Assembly (NCBI GenBank): GCA_030692515.1
Contig: JAUXZS010000020.1
Coordinates: forward strand, 558,001 to 622,000
DNA: 64,000 nucleotides
DNA from: Bacteroidota bacterium
GTDB lineage: Bacteria; Bacteroidota; Bacteroidia; B-17B0; Aurantibacillaceae
Direction: 5' to 3'
Shown here: piece after piece, positions 20,167 through 30,865 of the stretch
Position numbering within the stretch: the first letter of the stretch is position 1
How the letters are laid out: each line of letters starts with the position of its first letter
Made by a program: the position numbers and the translations under genes
The notes under the pieces: model-generated
Databases searched by the model: none
Told to the model about the DNA's origin: nothing
Seen by the model: only the letters and a program-made list of their open reading frames with translations

Positions 20167-21381
20167 TTATTTTTTTCTGGCAAAAATAATTACATCTTTT
20201 TTGCTTCCCCAATGATAGCCTAAATGAAATGGTAATTTTTTTACGTTCAAGCTATCTTTATGAAACGCTTGCTGCAAATGCTTTTGTAAACTCAAATAAG
20301 GGAAGTCTTCAACCGGACGAGTATATTGGCCATATAATTTTACTTCAAATTTTTTATCTTCTTCAAAATACTTAAATGGTATTCCAGTGTCATCTTGAAT
20401 AATACTATTAGAATTTTTTAATATCAAATTACGCATATTCGCCATAAAGCCTGCGTGTAATAAATAGGACGCACTTTTTATATAGGTAATGCAATTATTA
20501 GTATTAGCATTTAAATATTTATAAAACACAGTAGTATCATTAAATAATTTATTGCTCACGTCATATTTAAAATAATAAACCGATTTCTGTTTTCCTTCTT
20601 GTAAAAAATCTACTCTAACACCGAAGGGCTTACGTTCATCACTTTTAAAATCATAAGCCACTTCGCTTATACTATCTTGATTATAGCGCACTAAATATTT
20701 AATGTCCAAAATTTCATTGCCGGTTCTCTTAATAAAAAAAGTTAGTATTGGTAAAAGTCCATTTACTTTTTGCGCTTGAAAATCGCTCTGCATTTTACGA
20801 GTAATAAAATAACTTTTATCAAAAATATCGCCTAAAGATTTTTTAAAATCGTTTGAATATTCTGAAGGCTCACCTTTTTTAAATTTTGTTAAGTCAGGCA
20901 ATTTACCAACTGGCTCCAGCCCAAGCATTATATATTTATCGGCATTTGGGAAAAAAGCATTCGCTGTTAAGTAATCCGGTCCGCTAAAAGGATAAAATAC
21001 AATTTTAACTTCTGCATTTTGGGTTTCAAATTCTTTTCTTCCCCAATCTTTCATCGCCTTTAAACGCTTACGTTCTAAGCGATTCCAACTACTATCTATA
21101 TAAACAGAGTGCGCTTTCCAAACTACAGTATCAAATAAATAATTTAGACTATTGGCTTTACCATTATTACCTGCAAGGACAGATGTAATATTATTGAACT
21201 GATTATCCGTATTAAAAGAATTTGTTACTTCTAAAATAACATTAGTGTCTTTTTGAAGCTTACTGATTACAGAATCATTTTTATGAATCAATCCTTCCTT
21301 AGCATTATCTTTTTCGGTTGTTTTAGAGTCACAAGCCAAAAGCAAACTAAACGTTAAACACAAAAAAAACATCTTCTTCAT
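20167..21381 (-). CDS. Hypothetical lipoprotein
   Basis: 404 aa; lipobox LLLACDSK. Confidence 0.7.
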   Translation of the reverse strand: MKKMFFLCLTFSLLLACDSKTTEKDNAKEGLIHKNDSVISKLQKDTNVILEVTNSFNTDNQFNNITSVLAGNNGKANSLNYLFDTVVWKAHSVYIDSSWNRLERKRLKAMKDWGRKEFETQNAEVKIVFYPFSGPDYLTANAFFPNADKYIMLGLEPVGKLPDLTKFKKGEPSEYSNDFKKSLGDIFDKSYFITRKMQSDFQAQKVNGLLPILTFFIKRTGNEILDIKYLVRYNQDSISEVAYDFKSDERKPFGVRVDFLQEGKQKSVYYFKYDVSNKLFNDTTVFYKYLNANTNNCITYIKSASYLLHAGFMANMRNLILKNSNSIIQDDTGIPFKYFEEDKKFEVKLYGQYTRPVEDFPYLSLQKHLQQAFHKDSLNVKKLPFHLGYHWGSKKDVIIFARKK

Positions 21382-21423
21382 AATAGAATCAAAAGTAAGT
21401 AATTTGTTGCTATTTAGAATAAA

Positions 21424-21460
21424 AAAAACGCCTTCTCAAAATTGAAAAGGCGTTTAATCA
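21424..21460 (-). terminator. Hairpin terminator downstream of the 21477-21839 gene
   Basis: ACGCCTT ctcaaaattga AAAGGCGT flanked by A-tract on + (T-tract on -). Confidence 0.65.
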
Positions 21461-21476
21461 TTAAGGGTTAAAATTT

Positions 21477-21839
21477 TTATTTACCAATTTCGGCAAACCA
21501 TTTTTGAAACAAATTTCCTAAAATAGGTATTGGTTTTTCTTCTGCGTTAATAGCGGCAACAAGACCTAATATCCATAATATTAATAAACAAATAGAAATG
21601 GCAGAGTTAATTCCAAAGCCTAAAAAAGGTATAAACAATAAAGGTATACGTATAAGTGAAGTTGCAACTGCCAATATCATTAATCCCAACATTTGGCGTA
21701 TATGAAAAGCGCCTAAAGATGACTTTGCGTTGCCATGCATAATTAAAGCTACTATCCACCCTATTAAAGTAATATAAGAAACAATTGCGACCGTTTTTGC
21801 TTGGTCGGCTGATGTTTGAGGATTGCTATTGTTTTCCAT
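21477..21839 (-). CDS. Small membrane protein, DUF4870-like
   Basis: 120 aa; VSYITLIGWIVALIMHGNAKSSLGAFHIRQMLGL and further TM segments. Confidence 0.65.
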   Translation of the reverse strand: MENNSNPQTSADQAKTVAIVSYITLIGWIVALIMHGNAKSSLGAFHIRQMLGLMILAVATSLIRIPLLFIPFLGFGINSAISICLLILWILGLVAAINAEEKPIPILGNLFQKWFAEIGK

Positions 21840-21842
21840 TTA

Positions 21843-22196
21843 TCAATCAGAATGATTATTTCCTAAATCAATCAACTTAGATTTAATTTCTTTTAGTTTT
21901 GCTATTACTTCTTCATTGGCACTAGAACCTTTTTTTACGGCAGGCTTAGCTTTTAATTGCTCTTTTGCGCCTTGAATAGTAAATCCTTGGTGTTTAACTA
22001 ACTCAACAATTTGAGCAAGGTAATCCATGTCTTTCTTTGTAAATAAACGGTTTCCCTTTTTATTTTTTGTAGGACTTAGCATTTCGAATTCCTTTTCCCA
22101 AAAACGAATTGTACTTGCGTTCAGATCAAATAATTCTGAAACTTCACCAATTGAATAGTAGAGTTTTTCAGTTTCTTCTTTTTCATTAACAGCCAT
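21843..22196 (-). CDS. MerR-family transcriptional regulator
   Basis: YSIGEVSELFDLNASTIRFWEKEFEMLSP helix-turn-helix. Confidence 0.9.
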   Translation of the reverse strand: MAVNEKEETEKLYYSIGEVSELFDLNASTIRFWEKEFEMLSPTKNKKGNRLFTKKDMDYLAQIVELVKHQGFTIQGAKEQLKAKPAVKKGSSANEEVIAKLKEIKSKLIDLGNNHSD

Positions 22197-22262
22197 AGAT
22201 TAAAAATACATTAAATTGTTTCAAAAACAAATTTTTAGTTTTCAACAGAAAAAGAAAATCAG

Positions 22263-23192
22263 TTAATAATACAGATAATAAAACCTAGTGCTAGTTTTAC
22301 TAAATTGAATCGCCGGGGCAGGAAATTTTAGGATATTAATTACAGAAAACACTTTTTTTAGAACTTTTGATTTAGTTTTTATTCTTGTTAAATCAACATC
22401 TAAACTAAAATAATATCGCCTTTCGCGATCAAATTTTAAAACATTTCCCTCGGCATCTTGCACAACAAAATTATTTTGCGAACCTCCAATCATGCCATAA
22501 GCACTATATCCAAAAGCCACATTTAACCATTTAGGAAAGCTATTTTGCTTTTTTATAAAGGTGCTTGGATTAACACTTAACCAATAGGTTTGTCCATTAT
22601 AATCTTTTAATATTTGAGTACTGAAATTTCCTCCAAGCAAATCAGGATTATATTTCGCAAGTCCGCTTTGAGCATACGAATATTTAAACTGAATGCGTTG
22701 CTCATTCCAAAATGCCTGCTGACTAATTGCAGCAGAAGCGCCAAGTATATTTGCAATTTCATCGCCGTAGGAAAATCCCCATCCATTGCTAAACCCATCC
22801 ATACACTCAACCGCAGTCATATAAACCAAACCAATAGACCCGCCAATAAATAATTCTTGTTTTCTATTAAAACCAGCCCACTTAAAAGCTCCCATCATCA
22901 AACGTGAAGCTTGATAATTCGAATAAAAATGTCCAGCCTTATCCATTTGAAGCCAGTCATTATTATCATTAAAAAAATGAAACTTACCGGTACTATATTG
23001 CTTAAACCAAGCCTCCCTCAAATAAATTAATGAGCCAACTGTTATTGCACTTGAAGTAGTTGCTAAAATAATTTTCCTGTTTTTGTAATTTGGAAGAGTA
23101 TCACTTTTTACTAATAATGAATCACTCTGCGCAAAAGAAACTTTTGTGATGACTAAAAAAGAAAAAAAAACTAATCTGAAAATCTTCAACAT
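22263..23192 (-). CDS. DUF2279-like exported protein
   Basis: Signal peptide; DKAGHFYSNYQASRLMMGAFKWAG ... SIGLVYMTAVECMDGFSNGWGFSYGDEIANILGA. Confidence 0.75.
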   Translation of the reverse strand: MLKIFRLVFFSFLVITKVSFAQSDSLLVKSDTLPNYKNRKIILATTSSAITVGSLIYLREAWFKQYSTGKFHFFNDNNDWLQMDKAGHFYSNYQASRLMMGAFKWAGFNRKQELFIGGSIGLVYMTAVECMDGFSNGWGFSYGDEIANILGASAAISQQAFWNEQRIQFKYSYAQSGLAKYNPDLLGGNFSTQILKDYNGQTYWLSVNPSTFIKKQNSFPKWLNVAFGYSAYGMIGGSQNNFVVQDAEGNVLKFDRERRYYFSLDVDLTRIKTKSKVLKKVFSVINILKFPAPAIQFSKTSTRFYYLYY

Positions 23193-23255
23193 CTATTCAA
23201 AGATAAACCTTTTAATTTTGGAGCAAAAGTTTTTAAGGAAGATTTAAGGAAAACC

Positions 23256-24440
23256 TTAAAACTCATTGTAATCAATCAAATCTTGAATAGACGAAAGGTT
23301 TAGATTTTTTTTAACTTTTGGAGTAATTGGAATTTGAGGGTTGCCAGCAGATTGATTATTATCTCCAACTCCGATAGTATTGTTTAAGTCCATAACATCA
23401 TACATATTTTTCTCATTGTAGAAAGAACGAGATTTTCCAAATTTAAAAACTAATCCAGCATTAAAAAACAAAGTAGGCCCTAAATTTTCAGAGAAAAAAT
23501 ATTTTTTATAAGGAAGTCTTGGCCTTGATTTATTGGCGGTTTCAGAATAAAAAGTAACATTATTTTTAGAGCAAAATCCAGTTGCTACGTAAAAATTAAA
23601 ACGATTACTAACTCTAACATCTGCTCTAAACCCGGTGTTTAATTCATATCGAGTATAACTAAATGTTGCGTCGTTACTAATGTAGTATAAAGAGTCGCGG
23701 TTTGAAAAATTATACATACCGCCTTGTGGTTTTGTATATAAACTCATTGTTAATTTTGGACCAACAGGAATATTAAAATTTATACTTCTCGGAAACTGAA
23801 TACTCAGATTTACTTTGTCTAATTTTCCAATTCTTATTCCAAGAAATGGCCAATAATTTTTATTACCCCACATAAATGATTTTGTAATTCCAATTCGCCA
23901 ATTAAATTTTTCATTTGGATTATGGCTATAAACAATTGTGCTAGCTGCGCGAAAATAACCTTTAGAAACATAGGTAATATCTTTTGTAATGAAAGGAGAA
24001 GCATCTACAAACCAAACACCTTTTTTACCTGAATTAAAAATACACCTAATTCCAATTCCTGTTTTTAGTAAGGTATGTTGACTAATTCCGCTAAACTTTG
24101 GCTGCAACAACAAAAAATTTCCTGTTAGCAAAACATGTGTGCTTTTTGTGATGCCTTTCCCTTTTCCTTCAGTTATGTCAGTAAAAAGTGGTGTGTAAAA
24201 GCTCGCACTAAATTGTTTTATGCCGTAACTTTTCAAACGCTTAGCTAAAAAATCTGTGGTGTCTGTAAAATCTTGTTTTGCTTTACGATAGGAATCCAGA
24301 TTAATAACAGTATTAAAATAATGTTTAGGCAATTTAATCTTTAAGCTATCGAAATTAGCTTGCGATTTTATTTCTGTATTAAATAAAAAAATGGTGCCAA
24401 TAAAAATTAGCACCTTACCTATTTTGTTTTTAGTTTTCAA
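23256..24440 (-). CDS. Hypothetical outer-membrane beta-barrel-like protein
   Basis: 394 aa with signal peptide, alternating aromatic/polar segments; start adjacent to the upstream gene stop. Confidence 0.6.
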   Translation of the reverse strand: MKTKNKIGKVLIFIGTIFLFNTEIKSQANFDSLKIKLPKHYFNTVINLDSYRKAKQDFTDTTDFLAKRLKSYGIKQFSASFYTPLFTDITEGKGKGITKSTHVLLTGNFLLLQPKFSGISQHTLLKTGIGIRCIFNSGKKGVWFVDASPFITKDITYVSKGYFRAASTIVYSHNPNEKFNWRIGITKSFMWGNKNYWPFLGIRIGKLDKVNLSIQFPRSINFNIPVGPKLTMSLYTKPQGGMYNFSNRDSLYYISNDATFSYTRYELNTGFRADVRVSNRFNFYVATGFCSKNNVTFYSETANKSRPRLPYKKYFFSENLGPTLFFNAGLVFKFGKSRSFYNEKNMYDVMDLNNTIGVGDNNQSAGNPQIPITPKVKKNLNLSSIQDLIDYNEF

Positions 24441-24869
24441 CTAATCACTTTTGTCTTTAATATTTTTGATTATTTCAATTTTAAATTCTTCTTCGGCAAC
24501 TCGCAATTTTACGGTTTTTTTTGCGCCAATAATAGCCTTAATTTTTTCAGCATACTGCTCATGAATCTCTGCCTCAGCTTTTTTTGATTTAATATCTAAT
24601 TGATAAAGCTCTTCTGCCTCCCCATCAGATAAATTATCAACGCCTTTTTTATAACTCTGTCTCAGATTTCGTTTTATAGCTTTTATTTTATCATTATACT
24701 CGTTATAAACCGGCCAAAATTTCTCTGACTCCGAGTTAGTCATTTCCAATTTTTTTGAAATAAATGAAACGCGAAGTTCTGCTACTTTATCTCTAGACCC
24801 CTGAGCAAAAGAATGCCCCGAGTATAAAAACATACAAACAAAAACAACTATTTTAAAAAAACGCTTCAT
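24441..24869 (-). CDS. Spy-like / ECF-sensor-type periplasmic helical protein
   Basis: 142 aa, signal peptide ending SFAQG; SKKLEMTNSESEKFWPVYNEYNDKIKAIKRNLRQSY. Confidence 0.65.
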   Translation of the reverse strand: MKRFFKIVVFVCMFLYSGHSFAQGSRDKVAELRVSFISKKLEMTNSESEKFWPVYNEYNDKIKAIKRNLRQSYKKGVDNLSDGEAEELYQLDIKSKKAEAEIHEQYAEKIKAIIGAKKTVKLRVAEEEFKIEIIKNIKDKSD

Positions 24870-25655
24870 TTATATTTCGTCCAATAAATCTTCAGTTGAC
24901 ACATTTTTCAAGCTTGTATCCAAATCCTTTTTATTGTTTTTATTGTTTTTATTGTTTGTTTTATTTTCTAATTTCTCTTCCAACTTTTCGGTATCAACCA
25001 ATTCATATAATTGTTCATTATCAATATTTTCTAAAGCCTTTGATTTTAAAATATCAATTTTATCTATGCAGGCTAAGGTTCCGCAATCTCCTACTGCTTC
25101 TGGTTTAAAATACTGACTGTAAATCCATAAGCCTAAAGTAATGGTTAATAAAGCGGCGGCGGCATACCAAATCTTAGAAGAAAATAAATTAATAACCTTG
25201 CCCGATTTTTTATTTAATAACAAACTAGTTATTTTATTTTCGGAGTTAACAAAATAATTACCATCAACCTTAAAATTATTTTGTTTTGGAATTGCATTTA
25301 ATTTTTCGAATGAAAAACTACTTCTTTCAGCATCGTTTAATAATTCTGCAAACTGTTTCTCTTCTAATTCTTCGAAATAATTTAAAGGTGTTATAAATCC
25401 ATTTACTTTTTTTATAGAGGCTAATATTGGAAAATCAATTAATTCTATTTCACGTTCTTTTGCAATAAAATAAGTTTCAGGCACAATAAAACCACTTTCT
25501 TTTTTTAATTGACTTAAACAAGAAAATGTTTTATGCTCTTCTATCCATTCTATTTTATTCATAATAGCATTAGCAGAATATTGAAAATACTCAATTGGCA
25601 AACCAAAGTTATTTGGCTCGTTATTTAAGTTGTTATTTTCGTTATTCTCGCTCAT
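24870..25655 (-). CDS. Single-TM protein, candidate anti-sigma factor
   Basis: 261 aa; one central TM (IWYAAAALLTITLGLWIYSQYF); directly downstream of the ECF sigma gene. Confidence 0.6.
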   Translation of the reverse strand: MSENNENNNLNNEPNNFGLPIEYFQYSANAIMNKIEWIEEHKTFSCLSQLKKESGFIVPETYFIAKEREIELIDFPILASIKKVNGFITPLNYFEELEEKQFAELLNDAERSSFSFEKLNAIPKQNNFKVDGNYFVNSENKITSLLLNKKSGKVINLFSSKIWYAAAALLTITLGLWIYSQYFKPEAVGDCGTLACIDKIDILKSKALENIDNEQLYELVDTEKLEEKLENKTNNKNNKNNKKDLDTSLKNVSTEDLLDEI

Positions 25656-25690
25656 TTACACTACTATAGATGCTTTTTATTCCCCAAAGT

Positions 25691-26239
25691 TTAATGGCTT
25701 ACTAGAAATTCTTCTATTTTTTTTGCCGCAATATGATAACTTGCTTTTAAAGCTCCAACAGAGGTTTCAAGGATTGCCGACATTTGTTCGTAAGGCGTTT
25801 CATCATAATACCTCATATTAAACACAATTCTTTGTTTTTCGGGTAAGGTTAAAATTGCTTGTTGTAGTTTTAATTGAATTTCGTCGCCTTCAAAATACAC
25901 ATCGCTTTCTAAACTTTTACTAAGTTGGTATTCAATAGGGTGAATAGACGTTGTTTGTTTACGTTGTTTTTGTTTTAATAAGGTTAAAGCCTCATTAGTT
26001 GCAATTCTATACATCCAAGTATATAACTGACTTTCCTCTTTAAAATTATCTAAACCCTTCCAAATTTTGATGTATGTATTTTGTAAAACATCATCGCTAT
26101 CATCATGGTCTATTACAATTTTTCGGATATGCCAGTATAATCGCTGCTGGTATTTAGCAATTAAATGGCTTAACGCCTCATTTCGGGTAGTTTCATCCCT
26201 AAATAAATTTAATATCGTTTTATCGTCTATTTTTGACAC
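25691..26239 (-). CDS. RNA polymerase ECF sigma factor
   Basis: HDDSDDVLQNTYIKIWKGLDNFKEESQLYTWMYRIATNEALTLLKQ (region 2) and LPEKQRIVFNMRYYDETPYEQMSAILETSVGALKASYHIAAKKI (region 4). Confidence 0.93.
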   Translation of the reverse strand: MSKIDDKTILNLFRDETTRNEALSHLIAKYQQRLYWHIRKIVIDHDDSDDVLQNTYIKIWKGLDNFKEESQLYTWMYRIATNEALTLLKQKQRKQTTSIHPIEYQLSKSLESDVYFEGDEIQLKLQQAILTLPEKQRIVFNMRYYDETPYEQMSAILETSVGALKASYHIAAKKIEEFLVSH

Positions 26240-26289
26240 AAAATAATTTCTTATTTGACGTAAAAATAAAGTAAAAGTTTAATTTTGAT

Positions 26290-26643
26290 TTGAAATTTAT
26301 GTCACTTCTCGAGAAAATACGGAAATTTGAAAACTTACACATTGTTTTTTGGTTAATTAAAGATACTTGTTGGATGTTGGAATTAAGATGGCTAGGTACA
26401 ATTATAATGATTCCAACCTTATTTTTAGCCACTTATTTGATAATTAAAACTAAAGGAACACCCAATTTTTTAATTAATACCTCTATTTTCTTTTGGATTT
26501 TTGCCAATAGCTTTTGGATGATGATGGAATTTTTTAATCACAATCACTACAAAAATCTTGCTGGTATTCCTTTTGCTTTAGGTATTGTGTTTTTTGCAAT
26601 TTTCTATTTTAAATATGAGTTTAAAAAGTCTGTAAATTCTTAA
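26290..26643 (+). CDS. Hypothetical membrane protein
   Basis: 117 aa, about 3 hydrophobic helices; divergent from the sigma factor. Confidence 0.6.
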   Translation: MKFMSLLEKIRKFENLHIVFWLIKDTCWMLELRWLGTIIMIPTLFLATYLIIKTKGTPNFLINTSIFFWIFANSFWMMMEFFNHNHYKNLAGIPFALGIVFFAIFYFKYEFKKSVNS

Positions 26644-26746
26644 TCCTGCTCATTTACAACTGCATCCTACAGAATACCGCCTTTTAGCTAAAAAAATTGA
26701 AGAAATTGCTTAAAAATGCTAGCTTTATGGCTCAAATTTTCTGATC

Positions 26747-29700
26747 ATGATTGAAACTGTACCTTACCAAACAAAACATAAAATTCGTATTGTAACGGCT
26801 GCCGCCTTATTTGATGGGCACGATGCTGCCATTAATATTATGCGCCGCGTGATGCAAAGCAGCGGTGCAGAAATTATTCATTTAGGTCATGATAGAAGTG
26901 TGCAAGAAATTGTTGATTGCGCTATCCAAGAAGATGCCAATGCCATTGCTATTACTAGTTACCAAGGCGGACATAACGAATACTTTAAATACATGTACGA
27001 CCTTTTAAAGGAACGTGGATGTGGGCATATAAAAATATTTGGCGGCGGCGGTGGTACAATTTTACCTTCAGAAATTGAAGAACTTCAAAATTACGGAATC
27101 ACACGTATTTATCATCCTGATGACGGAAGAACAATGGGACTTCAAGGTATGATTAACGACGTTTTAAAACAGAGCGATTATGCAACTGGAGCAAACATTA
27201 AAGATGAAGCAAAGCATTTAAAAGCACAAGAACATAAATCAATTGCAAGATTAATTTCTGCCGCCGAAAATTTTAATACTGAAAATAAATCTGTTTTAGA
27301 TACTATTCGCACTGAAGCAAAAAAATCTAAAACTCCTGTAATTGGGATTACAGGTACCGGTGGCGCAGGTAAATCTTCTTTGGTTGATGAATTAGTTCGT
27401 CGTTTTTTATTAGATTTTCCAAATAAAACAATTGGTATTATTTCTGTTGATCCAAGTAAACGAAAAACAGGTGGCGCACTTTTAGGGGATAGAATTCGAA
27501 TGAACTCTATTAAGAACGAAAGAGTGTATATGCGTTCTTTAGCCACTCGCCAAAGTAATTTGGCGCTGAGCAAATATGTGCAGGATGCAATTGATATTTT
27601 AAAAGTTTCCTCGTTTGATTTAATTATCATCGAAACTGCGGGTATTGGTCAAAGCGATACGGAAATTATTGAACATAGCAATATGAGTTTGTATATCATG
27701 ACGCCGGAATTTGGCGCCGCTTCACAACTCGAAAAAATTGATATGTTAGAGTTTGCAGATATTGTTGCGATAAATAAATTTGACAAACGTGGTGCTTTAG
27801 ATGCTTTGCGCGATGTAAAAAAACAATATAAACGCAATCATAATTTATGGGAAATTAAAGATGAAGAAATTCCAGTTTACGGAACAATTGCATCTCAATT
27901 TAATGATCCAGGTACAAACACTTTGTACAAAGCCTTAATGGATAAATTAGTTGAAAAAACCGGAAGCGATTTAAAATCTAGTTTTAAAATGACTAACGAA
28001 ATGAGTGAGAAGATTTATATTATTCCGCCAAATCGTGTACGTTATTTGAGCGAAATTTCTGAAGCCTCTCGTGCTTATGATAAATGGACAAACGATCAAA
28101 GTCATATTGCAATAAAACTTCAAAGTATTAAAAATACTATTGAAACTTTAACAACTTCTAAAATTGATGATAAAGATCGCATCATTAAAACCTTAGAAGA
28201 ACAATCGGAAATAATTCGTTTAGATCTTGACCCTCGTAACTTAAAAACATTAGAAACTTTCGACGATAAGAAAAAACAATATCAAAACGAATATTATATC
28301 TTTAAAGTTCGCGATAAAGAGATAAAAATTAAAACCCATTACGAAAGCTTATCACATTCACAAATCCCAAAAGTATCGGTACCAAAATACAGTGGCTGGG
28401 GCGATATTTTAAAATGGACATTACGCGAAAATTTTCCTGGAGAATTTCCATATACGGCGGGAATTTATCCTTTTAAACGTGAAGGCGAAGACCCTACTCG
28501 TATGTTTGCCGGCGAAGGCGGACCAGAAAGAACAAACAAACGTTTTCATTATGTAAGTAAAGGATTACCAACCGCACGTTTAAGTACTGCTTTTGATAGT
28601 GTTACTCTCTATGGTAATGATCCTGATCATCGTCCGGATATTTATGGTAAAGTTGGAAATAGTGGCGTGAGTGTTTGTTGTTTAGATGACGCAAAAAAAT
28701 TATACTCTGGTTTTAATTTAGCAGATCCAAAAACTTCAGTGTCCATGACTATTAACGGACCAGCTGCAACCATTGCTGCGTTTTTTATGAATGCAGCAAT
28801 TGATCAACAATGCGAATTATATATCAAAGAAAATAAATTAGAAAAAGAAGTTGAAAAAAAGATAGCGGATTTTTATAAAGCAAAAGGCACCACGCGTCCG
28901 AAATATAATTTAGACGAATTGCCTGAAGGCAACAATGGTTTAGGCTTAATGTTATTAGGCGTAACAGGCGATATGGTTTTACCTAAAGATGTTTACGAAA
29001 AAATTAAAATAACTACTTTATCACAAGTTCGTGGTACTGTGCAAGCCGATATTTTAAAAGAAGACCAAGCACAAAACACCTGTATTTTTAGTACAGAGTT
29101 TAGTTTACGTGTGATGGGTGATGTGCAACAATACTTTATTGATAAAAACGTACGTAATTTTTATTCTGTTTCAATTAGTGGTTATCATATTGCAGAAGCT
29201 GGTGCAAATCCAATTTCACAATTGGCATTTACAATCTCAAATGGCTTTACTTTTGTAGAATATTATTTAAGTCGCGGAATGGATATAAATGATTTCGCTC
29301 CTAATTTATCATTCTTCTTCAGTAATGGTATAGACCCTGAGTATAGTGTTATTGGTCGTGTATCTCGTCGTATTTGGGCTAAGGCTATGAAACAAAAATA
29401 TGGCGCTAACGAAAGAAGTCAAATGTTAAAATATCATATTCAAACTTCGGGTCGTTCGTTACACGCGCAAGAAATTGATTTTAATGATATTCGCACAACG
29501 CTTCAGGCCTTGTATGCAATTTACGATAATTGTAATTCGTTACATACTAACGCATACGACGAAGCTATTACTACTCCAACAGAAGAATCAGTAAGAAGAG
29601 CAATGGCAATACAATTAATTATTAATCGCGAATTAGGTTTAGCTAAAAACGAAAATCCTTTACAAGGCGCATTTATAATTGAAGAATTAACCGACTTAGT

Positions 29701-30130
29701 GGAAGAAGCTGTGTTAACTGAATTCGATAGAATCTCAGAGCGTGGCGGTGTGTTAGGTGCAATGGAAACAATGTATCAACGCAGTAAAATACAAGAAGAA
29801 AGTTTGTATTACGAAACTTTAAAACACAATGGTGAGTATCCTTTAATTGGCGTAAATACATTTTTAAGTTCTAAAGGAAGCCCAACAGTTTTACCACGTG
29901 AGGTAATTCGTTCAACCACCGAAGAAAAAGAAGACCAAATTAATACCCGTAATAATTTATGGGAAACACATAAAGATAAAAGCGAAGCAATTTTAAAAGA
30001 ATTACAACGCGCAGCTATACAAAACGAAAATTTATTTAATGGTTTAATGGAAGCAGTTAAATATTGTTCATTAGGGCAAATTACCAACGCGTTATTTGAA
30101 GTTGGTGGTCAGTATAGAAGAAATTTGTAA
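26747..30130 (+). CDS. icmF: Fused isobutyryl-CoA mutase (IcmF): B12-binding + MeaI-like GTPase + mutase domain
   Basis: B12 domain [16 protein letters not shown], GTPase [15 protein letters not shown], mutase core [29 protein letters not shown]. Confidence 0.9.
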   Translation: MIETVPYQTKHKIRIVTAAALFDGHDAAINIMRRVMQSSGAEIIHLGHDRSVQEIVDCAIQEDANAIAITSYQGGHNEYFKYMYDLLKERGCGHIKIFGGGGGTILPSEIEELQNYGITRIYHPDDGRTMGLQGMINDVLKQSDYATGANIKDEAKHLKAQEHKSIARLISAAENFNTENKSVLDTIRTEAKKSKTPVIGITGTGGAGKSSLVDELVRRFLLDFPNKTIGIISVDPSKRKTGGALLGDRIRMNSIKNERVYMRSLATRQSNLALSKYVQDAIDILKVSSFDLIIIETAGIGQSDTEIIEHSNMSLYIMTPEFGAASQLEKIDMLEFADIVAINKFDKRGALDALRDVKKQYKRNHNLWEIKDEEIPVYGTIASQFNDPGTNTLYKALMDKLVEKTGSDLKSSFKMTNEMSEKIYIIPPNRVRYLSEISEASRAYDKWTNDQSHIAIKLQSIKNTIETLTTSKIDDKDRIIKTLEEQSEIIRLDLDPRNLKTLETFDDKKKQYQNEYYIFKVRDKEIKIKTHYESLSHSQIPKVSVPKYSGWGDILKWTLRENFPGEFPYTAGIYPFKREGEDPTRMFAGEGGPERTNKRFHYVSKGLPTARLSTAFDSVTLYGNDPDHRPDIYGKVGNSGVSVCCLDDAKKLYSGFNLADPKTSVSMTINGPAATIAAFFMNAAIDQQCELYIKENKLEKEVEKKIADFYKAKGTTRPKYNLDELPEGNNGLGLMLLGVTGDMVLPKDVYEKIKITTLSQVRGTVQADILKEDQAQNTCIFSTEFSLRVMGDVQQYFIDKNVRNFYSVSISGYHIAEAGANPISQLAFTISNGFTFVEYYLSRGMDINDFAPNLSFFFSNGIDPEYSVIGRVSRRIWAKAMKQKYGANERSQMLKYHIQTSGRSLHAQEIDFNDIRTTLQALYAIYDNCNSLHTNAYDEAITTPTEESVRRAMAIQLIINRELGLAKNENPLQGAFIIEELTDLVEEAVLTEFDRISERGGVLGAMETMYQRSKIQEESLYYETLKHNGEYPLIGVNTFLSSKGSPTVLPREVIRSTTEEKEDQINTRNNLWETHKDKSEAILKELQRAAIQNENLFNGLMEAVKYCSLGQITNALFEVGGQYRRNL

Positions 30131-30804
30131 TGCCGAGAATACTAAAACTATTCTTACTTAGCTTATTTTTTATTTTAAAAACTGAAGGTGTTTTTGCGCA
30201 GGATAGTTTGCGAAAAAAAATTCAGCATATGATTGGAGTCGGTTTAGATTACACTCCTTATTCAAAAGGCTTTCTTTTTCATAGAAACGCAACAGTTGAA
30301 TATGAAATGCCCGAATATCACTTTTTTTATCGTCTTTTATTTTTAAATGAAAATAAAAAACATTCGACTTCATTACATTTTGGTATACATGATAGAAAAG
30401 GAACTTATTACTATTCTGAATCTTTTAAAATTGGCTATGTATATGAAAAGGGAATTTTTGACTTAAGACGAATTGAAATTGGAATTTTTGAACTTGCCAG
30501 ATTAGGTAAACATAAAAATTTTAATCTTGGCGGTGGCTTTATTTTCGGAAAAACGTTATATACAAACGGAACTATTTATCATGATGAAACTTTAGCTGGT
30601 GTGTCAAAAAGCAGCATAAAAAAAGCTGAAAGCATTTCATCAAAACTATATTTTTCCTTAAATATTGAAATAAGTCAAGCATTTAAAATAATAAGAAAAC
30701 ATTTTATTGTTCTTGGATTACGTCAAAGCATCGAAACACCAGATTTCGGAGGAGCAGCGCCAAACTTCACCCATCATGCATTCTTAGCCTACAACATCCG
30801 CTAA
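30130..30804 (+). CDS. Hypothetical exported protein
   Basis: 224 aa with signal peptide; TAATG stop/start overlap with icmF. Confidence 0.6.
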   Translation: MPRILKLFLLSLFFILKTEGVFAQDSLRKKIQHMIGVGLDYTPYSKGFLFHRNATVEYEMPEYHFFYRLLFLNENKKHSTSLHFGIHDRKGTYYYSESFKIGYVYEKGIFDLRRIEIGIFELARLGKHKNFNLGGGFIFGKTLYTNGTIYHDETLAGVSKSSIKKAESISSKLYFSLNIEISQAFKIIRKHFIVLGLRQSIETPDFGGAAPNFTHHAFLAYNIR

Positions 30805-30865
30805 ACCATTTTAAGATTTTGAAATTAGATATATTTTAATAACTTTAGTCAGCTTAAAAATTAAA

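Noticed and set aside
27178-27630. 150-aa minus-strand ORF within icmF
   Set aside because: Antisense to conserved GTPase-domain codons; no recognisable motif.
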